Below are positions 53,068 to 61,513 of a stretch of DNA of 64,000 bases, in pieces; the first letter of the stretch is position 1, and each line of letters starts with the position of its first letter. The stretch spans positions 1,550,001 to 1,614,000 of the forward strand of contig NZ_CP142422.1 of NCBI RefSeq assembly GCF_035974275.1, read 5' to 3'. Position numbers and translations under genes: made by a program. The stretch comes from Chryseobacterium sp. MYb264 (GTDB taxonomy: Bacteria; Bacteroidota; Bacteroidia; Flavobacteriales; Weeksellaceae). Below the pieces are notes generated by a model. That model worked only from the letters and a program-made list of their open reading frames with translations. It ran no database searches and was not told the DNA's origin.

Positions 53068-53985
53068 ATGTCAGAAGAGTTTATTTCCATAAAATCCGTT
53101 GCAGACTTGCATAATTTTTACAATTATGCAAGTCCAAAACATCCTTTGATTACGGTAATTGACTTGACAAACATAAGCCGTTCCGACGAGAATTTCGCAG
53201 ACTATATCTACAGCCTTGATTTGTACACGATTGTTTATAAAAAATTTAAAGGAAGTCTAAAATACGGACGTTCAAACTATGATTTTCAGGAAGGAACCTT
53301 AATGTTTACAGCTCCGAATCAGGTGATGAGCCCGAGTGCAGATACAGAGATTGAAGAAGGATGGTTTCTGGCATTTCATCCTGATTTTATTTACGGTTCA
53401 GATTTAGGTAAAAAAATTCATAAATACAGCTTTTTCCAGTATGAAAGCAATGAAGCACTTCACATTTCGGATGATGAAAAAATTTTGCTTGATGAAGTGA
53501 CTGGAAGAATTAAAAAAGAATATTCCCAGAATATTGACCGTCATACTCAGGGTTTAATTTTAAATCAGATTGAAATGCTTTTGAATTACTCTGACCGATT
53601 TTATGACCGACAATTTTTTACCCGAAATAAAACCGGAAATGATGTAACCCAACGATTTGAAAGTCTTCTTAATGATTATTTTAACGAAGAACAATTGATT
53701 GAAAAAGGTATTCCCGAAGTAAAATATTTTGCTGAAAGACTGAACCTCTCTTCCAACTATTTATCAGATTTGCTCAGTAAATTCACAGGCAAAACGACGA
53801 TAGAACATATTCATCTGAAATTGGTAGACAAAGCAAAGAATATCCTGTTAGGAACCACAAAATCAATAAGCGAAGTTGCTTATGAACTCGGATTTGAGCA
53901 TCCTTCTCACTTTACTAAAATTTTTAAAATTAAAGCAGGAATTTCTCCACTACATTTCAGAAGACAGTTTCCTGAGCAGAATTAA
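53068..53985 (+). CDS. AraC-family transcription regulator
   Basis: 305 residues. HTH region (about 205-302): AERLNLSSNYLSDLLSKFTG, then SEVAYELGFEHPSHFTKIFK and ISPLHFRRQ. N-terminal signatures WFLAFHPDFIYGSDLGKKIH and YSFFQYESNEALHIS put it in the 13042/45557/53996 group. It is likely to control its operon partner, the SDR directly upstream. It converges on the next AraC gene with only 10 bp between stop codons. Confidence 0.94.
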   Translation: MSEEFISIKSVADLHNFYNYASPKHPLITVIDLTNISRSDENFADYIYSLDLYTIVYKKFKGSLKYGRSNYDFQEGTLMFTAPNQVMSPSADTEIEEGWFLAFHPDFIYGSDLGKKIHKYSFFQYESNEALHISDDEKILLDEVTGRIKKEYSQNIDRHTQGLILNQIEMLLNYSDRFYDRQFFTRNKTGNDVTQRFESLLNDYFNEEQLIEKGIPEVKYFAERLNLSSNYLSDLLSKFTGKTTIEHIHLKLVDKAKNILLGTTKSISEVAYELGFEHPSHFTKIFKIKAGISPLHFRRQFPEQN

Positions 53986-53995
53986 ACATTAAAAA

Positions 53996-54904
53996 TTATT
54001 TAACCGCTTCTTTTTTATACTGAACAGGCGTTACCCCAACCACTTTTTTGAATAATCGGGTAAAATAAGACGGGCTTTCAAAACCTAAGTCATAGGCAAT
54101 TCCTGCAACATTACTTTCTGAACTCAGCAAAAGGTTCTTTGCTTCTTTAATCAGATAAATATGAACATGTTCCAACGCTGTTTTTCCGGTTTCCTGCTTC
54201 AGAATATCGCTGAGATAACGGGGAGAAACCGCAAGCTCTCCAGCCATAAAATTAACACTTGGCAAGCCATCTTCAATGTGTTTATTTGCTTTGAAATAAT
54301 CATCCAGAACGGTCAGGAATTTTTTAACCATACTTCCCGAAATATTTGGGCTTCGGTCTATGAACTGCCTTTTGTAAAAACGGTCAGAATATTTTAAAAT
54401 AGAATCGATATGCGACAGAATAATTTCCCTGCTGAATTCGTCAGAATTTTCCTCATACTCTCTTCTTATTTTCTCGTAAAGTTCCCACATAATCACTTCC
54501 TCCGAAGGCGAAATATGAAGGGCTTCATTAATTTCATATTCAAAGTAACCGTACTTTTTAATCTGCTCATTCAGCGGATGTCCTGACAAATAATCTTCGT
54601 GGAAAAACATCACGAAACCTTTTTCTGCAAACTGTACATTGCGAACTTCTATGATTTGTCTGGGCTTCATAAAAACTGCCGAACCGTTGTTATGGTCATA
54701 TTTGGTTTTCCCATACAAAACATAACCAGACTTGATTTTCTTTAAACCAATCATATAGAAATCTCCTGTAAAACGGTCTTCCCCGACAGAAGAGGTCATC
54801 AGTTCCTTACAGGTCATCAAACTCAAAAGAGGATTTTTCGGAGGTTCGAATCCGCTTTTTTCGTGTAGCTCTACGATACTTTTATAATGATTGATTTTTT
54901 CCAT
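53996..54904 (-). CDS. AraC-family transcription regulator
   Basis: 302 residues. HTH region (about 203-298): AGELAVSPRYLSDILKQETG, then AGIAYDLGFESPSYFTRLFK and VTPVQYKKE. The N-terminal signature GFVMFFHEDYLSGHPLNEQI and the FEYEINEALHISPS segment are almost parallel to the 45557 protein, so the two are recent paralogues. A TAAATTTG -7 element (minus strand) lies about 30 bp upstream. It is another candidate reader of the 37-bp box. Confidence 0.94.
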   Translation of the reverse strand: MEKINHYKSIVELHEKSGFEPPKNPLLSLMTCKELMTSSVGEDRFTGDFYMIGLKKIKSGYVLYGKTKYDHNNGSAVFMKPRQIIEVRNVQFAEKGFVMFFHEDYLSGHPLNEQIKKYGYFEYEINEALHISPSEEVIMWELYEKIRREYEENSDEFSREIILSHIDSILKYSDRFYKRQFIDRSPNISGSMVKKFLTVLDDYFKANKHIEDGLPSVNFMAGELAVSPRYLSDILKQETGKTALEHVHIYLIKEAKNLLLSSESNVAGIAYDLGFESPSYFTRLFKKVVGVTPVQYKKEAVK

Positions 54905-54952
54905 ATTTAATTGGGTTAAAAGTTTTAAGTATAATCAAATTTAATAAATTAA

Positions 54953-54981
54953 AAAACAGAAATGACAAGCACTTCTGTTTT
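54953..54981 (-). terminator. Terminator of the MFS transporter gene
   Basis: AAAACAGAA (54953-54961) pairs with TTCTGTTTT (54973-54981), followed on the minus strand by TTAATTT. It lies 18 bp after the stop codon of the transporter gene. Confidence 0.7.
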
Positions 54982-54998
54982 GTATAGTAACTGACTTA

Positions 54999-56219
54999 TT
55001 ATTTTGTAGCTTGGAAATTACTCTTGGCGCGTTCCAGACCAACAGCTTTTCCAAACAATAAAATTGAGATAAATAATATTGCTACGATTATAAAATTAAC
55101 CAACGCAAATGTCTGTATATCTTTTATTTCAAATAGATTGATTAATCCATAACCTGCAACTGAACTTACAACATAAACACCACCACCCGTTAAACCGCTT
55201 GCAATCCCTGCATTAGTCGTGAATCTCTGTAAACTGTATGCGTAAACATTATTGAAAATAAACCCAGATAAAAGATGTAGCGATAAAGTGAATCCCAGTA
55301 AAAATTGCACTCCGTCATACTTTAAAGTGACAATAAACATTGAAACAACTATGATTAACTGTAAGATAACCGCAGCATTTATCTTCATAAAAAGTCCTTT
55401 TTTAATCATTAATTTAGAAATTATTCCGCCACTCATCAGCGCAATTCCGGAAGCCAGTGAGCTGTATCCTGTAACAACAGGAGAAAATCCGTACACCTTT
55501 TCGATAATAAGCGGACTTATCATTCCATAAACGACTAGAAGTGAATAACTTAAACCTATTATAATTAAACCTAAATAAAAATCAGGTGTTCCCAGCATTT
55601 TTCTGTAAACTGCTGCAATTTCTTTTCTTTTAAATACCTGAAAATTCTGTAAAGATTCTCCTGTAAACCGAAGTTCGAAAAATAAAATGATAACAGTAAG
55701 AATTCCTAAAAGATAAAAATTGGACTGCCATCCGAAAAGCACCTGCAGATAGCCTCCGATAAATGGTGCCACAATCGGTGCCGTTGCCCAGACAATCGAA
55801 AAAAGGCTGGTGTAATGTTTTAGTTTTTCACCTTTGTAAAGGTCAACAAAAAAAGATCTTTTCCCGACAATAATCAGTGAAACGGTGATTCCCTGAATGA
55901 TTCTCATCAAATAAATCACGTAGATTTCCGGAACCAGAGCAATGATAAAACTAGCCAGTGAAAATGTAACCAATGCAAAAATATTGATTCTGTATCTGCC
56001 AAAACTATCGAGAATGCTTCCGATAAAAAGCTGGCTAAATCCAGAACTTACCATAAATAAAAGCAACGAAATCTGCACTTTTTCAATCGGAACACTCAAA
56101 TCTTCTGCCATCGCCGGAAGTGACGGGATATAAATATCCGTCGTCAAACCACCCAGCGGAATGAGCATAAATGCCAGTAATGTACTGATGTATAAATATT
56201 TTGTTTTTTGAAATTTCAT
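54999..56219 (-). CDS. Bcr/CflA-type major facilitator drug efflux transporter
   Basis: Start placed at 56219 (MKFQKTKYLYISTL), preferred over an ATG 30 bp upstream. The 406-residue protein has twelve membrane helices; PLGGLTTDIYIPSLPAMAED is the Bcr/CflA signature for the first loop, and GSILDSFGRYRINIFALVTF matches motif A. It should export drugs or toxic organic compounds with proton influx. It follows the SDR at 56308 after a strong terminator, so it is probably separate. Confidence 0.93.
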   Translation of the reverse strand: MKFQKTKYLYISTLLAFMLIPLGGLTTDIYIPSLPAMAEDLSVPIEKVQISLLLFMVSSGFSQLFIGSILDSFGRYRINIFALVTFSLASFIIALVPEIYVIYLMRIIQGITVSLIIVGKRSFFVDLYKGEKLKHYTSLFSIVWATAPIVAPFIGGYLQVLFGWQSNFYLLGILTVIILFFELRFTGESLQNFQVFKRKEIAAVYRKMLGTPDFYLGLIIIGLSYSLLVVYGMISPLIIEKVYGFSPVVTGYSSLASGIALMSGGIISKLMIKKGLFMKINAAVILQLIIVVSMFIVTLKYDGVQFLLGFTLSLHLLSGFIFNNVYAYSLQRFTTNAGIASGLTGGGVYVVSSVAGYGLINLFEIKDIQTFALVNFIIVAILFISILLFGKAVGLERAKSNFQATK

Positions 56220-56263
56220 TCTGATAATTGATTTTAAAATAAGAATCATTAAAACTTTAAAGC

Positions 56264-56300
56264 AAAAAGTAAATCCAAATCTAGATTGGATTTACTTTTT
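56264..56300. terminator. Strong bidirectional terminator
   Basis: A perfect 15-bp inverted repeat, AAAAAGTAAATCCAA (56264-56278) with TTGGATTTACTTTTT (56286-56300), and a 7-nt loop. It ends the SDR transcript 8 bp after its stop codon. Confidence 0.85.
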
Positions 56301-56307
56301 TATCAAA

Positions 56308-57129
56308 TTATCCGTGAGCCGCTTCAGAAACTTCTTTCCAGTCGTTCCAGACCTGAAGTTTTTCTGCATATACCCTCTCTGTTTTTCTCAGTCCTACTTT
56401 TCCTAAGAATAAACGAAGTGGCGGGTTTTCACTGTCAATTAATTTTAAAATTGCAGGAACGGTTGCTTCCGGTTTTCCATAATCCTCAGGTAATAAACCT
56501 TCAGCTTCTCCCAAACTAGATTTCAAAGCATCATAAGCAGGAATAGCATCACCGTGAACTGCAGAACTTCCACCAAAATCTGTTGTGTAACCGTTGGGTT
56601 CAATCATCGTTACATTGATTCCGAAAGGTTTTACTTCTGTTGCTAAAGCTTCACTGAAACCTTCCACTGCAAATTTTGTTGCATTATAAATCCCCAAAGT
56701 CGGCAAACTCCAAACGCCTAAAACACTCGATAACTGAATTACGTGACCGCTTTCTTGCGCTCTGAAAATCGGTAAAGCCGCCTGTGTTACCCAAAGAGTT
56801 CCGAAAACATTGGCTTCAAAAACATCTTTGGTTACTTTTTCTCCTACTTCTTCCACTGCTCCGAAAACACCATAACCAGCATTATTGATAACAACATCTA
56901 AACTACCGAAGTGATTTTTAGCTTTATTTACAGCTTCAAAAACAGCTTCTCTGTCGGTAATGTCTAAAGAGATAGGAAGGAAAGAGTCGGGATACTGTTC
57001 TGCCAAATCTTTGTATGCTTCAATATTTCTTGATGTTGCTGCAACTTTGTCTCCTCTTTTAAGGAATGCTTCTGTCCAAAGTTTTCCAAATCCTCTTGAT
57101 GCTCCTGTGATAAAAATTGTCTTTTCCAT
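56308..57129 (-). CDS. Short-chain dehydrogenase/reductase
   Basis: 273 residues: IFITGASRGFGKLWTEAFLK, NNAGYGVFGA and LSSVLGVWSLPTLGIYNATK with YNATK catalytic motif, ending DWKEVSEAAHG. It is a close paralogue of the SDR at 47469, and both have the 37-bp box in front. The gene is monocistronic, with a strong terminator after it. Confidence 0.93.
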   Translation of the reverse strand: MEKTIFITGASRGFGKLWTEAFLKRGDKVAATSRNIEAYKDLAEQYPDSFLPISLDITDREAVFEAVNKAKNHFGSLDVVINNAGYGVFGAVEEVGEKVTKDVFEANVFGTLWVTQAALPIFRAQESGHVIQLSSVLGVWSLPTLGIYNATKFAVEGFSEALATEVKPFGINVTMIEPNGYTTDFGGSSAVHGDAIPAYDALKSSLGEAEGLLPEDYGKPEATVPAILKLIDSENPPLRLFLGKVGLRKTERVYAEKLQVWNDWKEVSEAAHG

Positions 57130-57171
57130 TTTTAAAAATTTTAATTGTTTTGTTCTTTAATTTTGATAGGA

Positions 57172-57237
57172 CAAAGTTATATAGCATCACAGCCTGACTT
57201 GTAGCTCATATCAGCGGAAGAATAGCACAGAATTACG
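57172..57237 (-). promoter_or_regulatory. Promoter with 37-bp box, copy e
   Basis: The -7 element (TAACTTTG on the minus strand) is at 57172-57179. The box at 57201-57237 has TAGCTCA (57202) and TAGCACA (57223), 21 bp apart, with CAGCGGAAGAA between and ATTACGG at the right edge. This copy is closest to the consensus. Confidence 0.78.
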
Positions 57238-57268
57238 GAAAGTCATTTTGATTTAATTTTAAAATAAA

Positions 57269-57292
57269 ATCGGAAGAAAATTCTCCCGACTT
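57269..57292 (-). terminator. Terminator of the quinone reductase operon
   Basis: ATCGGAAGAAA pairs with TTCTCCCGAC with a few mismatches. Read on the minus strand it is followed by a T-rich stretch (GATTTTATTTT). It lies 12 bp after the mdaB-like stop codon. Confidence 0.6.
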
Positions 57293-57304
57293 ATTAAGCT
57301 AAGC

Positions 57305-57871
57305 TTAAATATTATTTTTCAAATGTGCTTCAAATGATGACAATTCCTGTTCTATATTTGGGTTTTTAAAAACATCATAGAATGCAAATGTCGGCAAGGG
57401 CTTAACTCCTACGAACTGAAGTGTTACAGTGAAAGGCTTGGTAAATTCTTCCATAGAAAAATCTTCAAGGAGCTGACCAGAGTTTCTAAACGTTTCCTCG
57501 GGAGCATTCCAGGTGTTTACAATCATTCCTTTGCTTTGCAAAAGACCGCCTGTACCATAGTTTCCTCCATTATTCCTACCATCTCCGGCGTAGATTTTTC
57601 CATAGCCGCTCATAAAAACTTTATCGATATAGTCTTTTGTTTTTGCTGGCATTCCAAACCAGTTAATTGGGAAATGAAAAAGTACAAAATCTGCACTCAC
57701 CCACTTTTCGATTTCCTGTGGAATTTCGTAGCCATTATCAATTACTGTTTCGAGAATTTCGTAGCCTTTTTGTTCGAAAACACTTTTACTTTTTTCAAAA
57801 ATCGTTTTATTCAGATTTCCTTCTGCAATTTGTGGCCATTTGATATGACCGTTGATGATTAATGCTTTCAT
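57305..57871 (-). CDS. MdaB-like NADPH quinone reductase (flavodoxin fold)
   Basis: 188 residues: the N-terminal MKALIINGHIKWPQIAEGNL phosphate loop region, the FHFPINWFGMPAKTKDYIDK segment of MdaB and FMSGYGKIYAGDGR near 90. The family uses FAD and NADPH to reduce quinones by two electrons, preventing semiquinone redox cycling. It lies 4 bp after the crotonase gene and is divergently controlled with an HxlR regulator. Confidence 0.9.
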   Translation of the reverse strand: MKALIINGHIKWPQIAEGNLNKTIFEKSKSVFEQKGYEILETVIDNGYEIPQEIEKWVSADFVLFHFPINWFGMPAKTKDYIDKVFMSGYGKIYAGDGRNNGGNYGTGGLLQSKGMIVNTWNAPEETFRNSGQLLEDFSMEEFTKPFTVTLQFVGVKPLPTFAFYDVFKNPNIEQELSSFEAHLKNNI

Positions 57872-57875
57872 TTAA

Positions 57876-58679
57876 TTATAAGTATTTTCCAAGGTTAAGT
57901 TCGACATCGCCATAGGTTTGTAATCCTTGGTCTAAAAGTTTTTTAATTCTGTTTCTTGCTTCAGGCTCTGTTAATGATACAAAGAAGGCTATCTGTGTTT
58001 CCATAATATGTTCATTTTTAGGAATAATTACTCTTTCATTCATCGTTGCCTTGATTTTCTTGATAATTTTCAAATCAAAAGAGTCAATTCTTTTGGCTAA
58101 GTTTTCTACAAAAGCATCTAATTCATCATCTGGAAATGCACGGTTAATCCAACCATAATCAGCGGCAGTTTGAGCATTATAATCGTCACCACTCAGAATA
58201 ATTTCCAAGGCTCTGGCTTTTCCTGTTAAAAGATGAAGGCGCTCTAATCCGCCACCGCCGGGAAAAGAACCGATTCCGATTTCGGGTTGAGCGAAAAATG
58301 CTTTTTCCTGACTTGCAAAACGCATATCGAAAGCCTGAATAAACTCGCTTCCCAATCCTCTCGCTCTTCCTCTAATCGATGCAATGCTTACAAACGGAGC
58401 TTGTTCAAGACGTTTTGCAACATCAGGCCAAGATTTTGAAAGTCCGGTTTTTCCCTCTCCTTTAGGAAAATCAAAAATATTGACCAATTCTGCGTGAGCA
58501 ACATAAAATTCTGGATTGGAACTTTCAAAAACTACTACTTTTAAGTTTTCGTTAGCTTCGAGTTCATCCATTAATGTTCTTAATTGAACCGAAAATTCAG
58601 GGTCAAATACATTTACCGGAGGATGATTGATGGCTACTTTCCAATAGCTCTCTGTAATTTTCTGTGTTGTAAAAATCAT
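57876..58679 (-). CDS. Enoyl-CoA hydratase/isomerase-family (crotonase) protein
   Basis: 267 residues. The oxyanion-hole segments are IASIRGRARGLGSEFIQAFD (about 100-120) and PEIGIGSFPGGGGLERLHLL (about 140). The crotonase catalytic Glu pair is not clearly present, so the actual reaction may differ from hydration. It is the first gene of an operon with the MdaB-like reductase and faces two palindromes that are probable HxlR operators. Confidence 0.88.
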   Translation of the reverse strand: MIFTTQKITESYWKVAINHPPVNVFDPEFSVQLRTLMDELEANENLKVVVFESSNPEFYVAHAELVNIFDFPKGEGKTGLSKSWPDVAKRLEQAPFVSIASIRGRARGLGSEFIQAFDMRFASQEKAFFAQPEIGIGSFPGGGGLERLHLLTGKARALEIILSGDDYNAQTAADYGWINRAFPDDELDAFVENLAKRIDSFDLKIIKKIKATMNERVIIPKNEHIMETQIAFFVSLTEPEARNRIKKLLDQGLQTYGDVELNLGKYL

Positions 58680-58759
58680 AGTAATTTCTTTTTTAAAGTT
58701 TATTTGTAACTGGATAAAATCTTCTTCAAATTGACAAGTGAGAATATTTCATTATTTTT

Positions 58760-58809
58760 GCTTGCAAATTGAAAGTGTAAAGATATAAATTAACTTGCAA
58801 AATGCAAGT
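58760..58809. promoter_or_regulatory. Two copies of an HxlR-type operator in the divergent promoter
   Basis: A perfect palindrome ACTTGCA-AAA-TGCAAGT is at 58793-58809. A related 17-bp site (GCTTGCAAATTGAAAGT, 14 of 17 identical) is at 58760-58776. Centres are 33 bp apart, about three helical turns. They lie between the crotonase start (58679) and the hxlR ATG (58819). Confidence 0.7.
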
Positions 58810-58818
58810 AAAATATTT

Positions 58819-59232
58819 ATGGTAAAAAAAAATAGAAATTCTGGATGTCCGGTAAGTAACTCATTGGATATTTGGGGCGACAAATGGAGCTTGCTGATTG
58901 TGAGAGATTTGATGTATGCAAAACAATGTACATACGGGGATTTTTTGAAATCAGAAGAAAAAATAGCCACCAATATTTTGGCGACGAAACTTCAAATTTT
59001 AGAAACCGAAGAAATAATTTCCAAATCGCAACATCCTGAAAGTAAAGCAAAATTTTTGTATAAACTGACCGAAAAAGGTATTAGTCTGCTACCCGTTCTA
59101 ATAGAGATTTATTTGTGGGGCGAACAATATTTTGAACTGTCTGAAAACCATAAAAAATTTCTACAGGATGTAAAAAAAGACAAAGAAGCTTTTTTAAAAA
59201 GGGTGCAAGAAAATCTCAGAAAATCACTTTAA
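58819..59232 (+). CDS. HxlR-family redox-type transcription regulator
   Basis: The ATG at 58819 was chosen: the frame opens at a TTG at 58795, but that lies inside the operator. The 137-residue protein has Cys10 (RNSGCPVS) at the position of the redox-sensing Cys of YodB and QorR, and the winged HTH WGDKWSLLIVRDLMYAKQCT. The partner operon has a quinone reductase, as for qorR-qorA in other bacteria. De-repression by quinone or diamide-like electrophiles is plausible. Confidence 0.92.
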   Translation: MVKKNRNSGCPVSNSLDIWGDKWSLLIVRDLMYAKQCTYGDFLKSEEKIATNILATKLQILETEEIISKSQHPESKAKFLYKLTEKGISLLPVLIEIYLWGEQYFELSENHKKFLQDVKKDKEAFLKRVQENLRKSL

Positions 59233-59277
59233 TTATCATTAAATAAATAGAAAGCAATTACGTAAATACTGTCGTCA

Positions 59278-60135
59278 ATGAAAAACTCTATAAAAACTTT
59301 CGAATCGCATCACAAAAAACTAGGTTTGATTTCTTTTAATTCCGAAACTTTGGATTTTGTGAATGGAGAAACATTTAGACCTTACATTAAAGTTTTATTT
59401 GTTCCTGCAGGTTATTCTTTGACAGTAGATTTCAATGTTTATGAAACTAAAACTCCAGCTTTGTTTTTCATTAATACCAATCAACATCTTGATATTGAGA
59501 CAGGAACTAACGATGATGCTTTTTTGATTCATTACAACAGAGATTTTTACTGTATTCAGATTCACGATGAAGAAGTGGCTTGTGACGGACTTTTATTCAA
59601 TAATATTTTTGAAATTCCAAAGGTAGATTTGCTGGAAGACGAGCTGAAAACGGTGTCGCAATTATTTAATCAAATCAATGATGAACTAAATTTTCAAGAC
59701 CGTTCGTCTGAAGAAATGATTAGAACCTATCTAAAGCAAATCATTATTCGCGCTACAAGGCAATGGAAAAAACAAAATCTCCAGACTGAAGAGCTTAATC
59801 TCATCAATGCTGAACAGGATTTTTTCCGAAATTTCAGCCGTCTCGTAGATATTCATTACAAAGAAAAGCACAGCGTAGCTGATTATGCAGACCTTCTGAA
59901 TCTGGCTCCTAAAACGCTTTCCAATAAATTTCATAAACTCAATCTTGAAAATCCGAATGAGATGATCAAGAACAGAATTATTCTAGAGGCAAAGAGATTA
60001 TTACTTTACAGTGAGTTAAGCATCAAAGAAATTGCCTATCAATTAGGATATGAAGACCCAGCGTATTTCAATCGGATGTTTGCGCAAAAATCTGGGAAAA
60101 CTCCGGCGGTTTTCAGGAAAGAAATTAAGGCTTGA
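59278..60135 (+). CDS. AraC-family transcription regulator
   Basis: 285 residues. HTH region about 190-284: ADLLNLAPKTLSNKFHKLNL, then KEIAYQLGYEDPAYFNRMFA and KTPAVFRKE. The N-terminal cupin-like part (FVPAGYSLTVDFNVYETKTP) differs from the other regulators in the window. It starts 45 bp after hxlR and precedes the esterase gene by 121 bp; the esterase has its own -7 element. Confidence 0.93.
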   Translation: MKNSIKTFESHHKKLGLISFNSETLDFVNGETFRPYIKVLFVPAGYSLTVDFNVYETKTPALFFINTNQHLDIETGTNDDAFLIHYNRDFYCIQIHDEEVACDGLLFNNIFEIPKVDLLEDELKTVSQLFNQINDELNFQDRSSEEMIRTYLKQIIIRATRQWKKQNLQTEELNLINAEQDFFRNFSRLVDIHYKEKHSVADYADLLNLAPKTLSNKFHKLNLENPNEMIKNRIILEAKRLLLYSELSIKEIAYQLGYEDPAYFNRMFAQKSGKTPAVFRKEIKA

Positions 60136-60214
60136 TTCAAATACTTTCCAATAAAAGGAAAAAAGTACAATTTTTATCGACTTTTTAATCTTTATTTAGA
60201 CTAGCTATGTGGCA

Positions 60215-60233
60215 TACCTTTGTCTCATCAAAA
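60215..60233 (+). promoter_or_regulatory. Promoter of the esterase gene; leader shared with tetR
   Basis: TACCTTTG (60215-60222) matches TAnnTTTG. The following TTTGTCTCATCAAAA (60219-60233) recurs exactly at 61492-61506 in front of tetR, so the two promoters share their core and early leader. Confidence 0.6.
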
Positions 60234-60256
60234 AATAACAATCTAAAAAAAGGATT

Positions 60257-61300
60257 ATGAAAACTATCTATTTAAAAGCATTAACATTAGCTTCATTCGC
60301 AATCTTCAATTCTAACATTATTGCACAGTCCAATCCCGCATCTCAAGACTCGAATATTGGCAGAGAAACCAGAGAATTTTTAAAAGCTCTGAACAGTGGA
60401 GACGGAAAACCATTGGAAACCTTAGCCCCAAAAGATGCAAGATTGGTTTTAGTAGGTGCTCAAAAATCTGTAAACTTCGATTATTCTGACATTGAAGAAT
60501 CTGAAAGAACCATTACTCAAGACGGACAAACAGTAAAAATCCACATTATAAAACCAAAAGACGCAAAAGCAGGACTTCCTGTGTTTATGTTCTTTCACGG
60601 TGGCGGTTGGGTTTTGGGAGATTATCCTACTCATAAAAGACTGGTTCGTGACTTGGTGGTAAATAGTGGCGCTGTCGCAGTTTTCCCTGATTATACACCA
60701 TCTCCAGAAGCTAGATTTCCTGTTGCCATCAATCAGGCTTATGCAGCAACCAAATGGGTTTCTGAACACGGAAGAGAAATTGGTGTTGACAGTAGTAGAC
60801 TTGCTGTTGCAGGAAATAGTGTGGGTGGAAATATGGCAGCTGTGGTTGCATTGATGGCGAAAGATAAAAAAGGACCTGAACTAAAACAGCAAGTGATTTT
60901 GTGGCCAGTTACAGATTCAGATTTCAGCAGAGCTTCTTATACTAAATATGCTCAGGAAAGATTTTTAACAACCCCATTGATGAAATGGATGTGGGATAAT
61001 TATCTTCCTGATTTAAAAGAACGAAATAATAAGTACGCTTCTCCACTGAAAGCTTCTTTGGAAGAATTAAAAGGTTTACCTCCTGCTTTAGTTCAGGTTG
61101 CCGAAAATGATATTTTGCACGACGAAGGTGTGGCTTACGGAAGAAAACTGGATGACGCAGGAGTTCCGGTAACTCTTACAGAATACAAAGGTTTCATCCA
61201 TGATTACGGAATGTTAAATCCTCTGGCTCACATTCCTGCTGTACAAGAATCAGTTCTGGATGCGGCTAACGCTCTTAAAAAAGTACTTTTTTCAAAATAA
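60257..61300 (+). CDS. Secreted alpha/beta hydrolase of the hormone-sensitive lipase type
   Basis: 347 residues. Signal peptide (MKTIYLKALTLASFAIFNSN, to IIAQ). HGGGWVLGD oxyanion motif near 115, GNSVGGN nucleophile elbow (usual GDSAGG) near 190, acid near 285 and His in FIHDYG. It resembles acetyl esterases and lipases acting on short-chain esters. Its promoter core is shared with the tetR gene 1.2 kb downstream, which may repress it. Confidence 0.92.
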   Translation: MKTIYLKALTLASFAIFNSNIIAQSNPASQDSNIGRETREFLKALNSGDGKPLETLAPKDARLVLVGAQKSVNFDYSDIEESERTITQDGQTVKIHIIKPKDAKAGLPVFMFFHGGGWVLGDYPTHKRLVRDLVVNSGAVAVFPDYTPSPEARFPVAINQAYAATKWVSEHGREIGVDSSRLAVAGNSVGGNMAAVVALMAKDKKGPELKQQVILWPVTDSDFSRASYTKYAQERFLTTPLMKWMWDNYLPDLKERNNKYASPLKASLEELKGLPPALVQVAENDILHDEGVAYGRKLDDAGVPVTLTEYKGFIHDYGMLNPLAHIPAVQESVLDAANALKKVLFSK

Positions 61301-61453
61301 CTTCAGTTAATTCTAATGATCTTGAGAGAATTAGATTTTCTCAAGGTTATTTACTGGATTAATATGGTATGAATCCAGAATAAAATCTTCAAGAATTACT
61401 GTATGAAGCCTTGACTCTTAAAACAGCGCACTTGATAAATAAAAATAAAAAAA

Positions 61454-61495
61454 ACAGACAAGTCTGTCTATGTTCGAATTAAAGTTGTACTTTTG
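61454..61495 (+). promoter_or_regulatory. TetR operator and promoter
   Basis: The palindrome ACAGAC-AA-GTCTGT is at 61454-61467. A TACTTTTG -7 element is at 61488-61495, just before the shared TTTGTCTCATCAAAA leader. The site lies about 20 bp upstream of the -7 element, as expected for a repressor acting on the -33 region. Confidence 0.7.
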
Positions 61496-61513
61496 TCTCA
61501 TCAAAATAAAATT

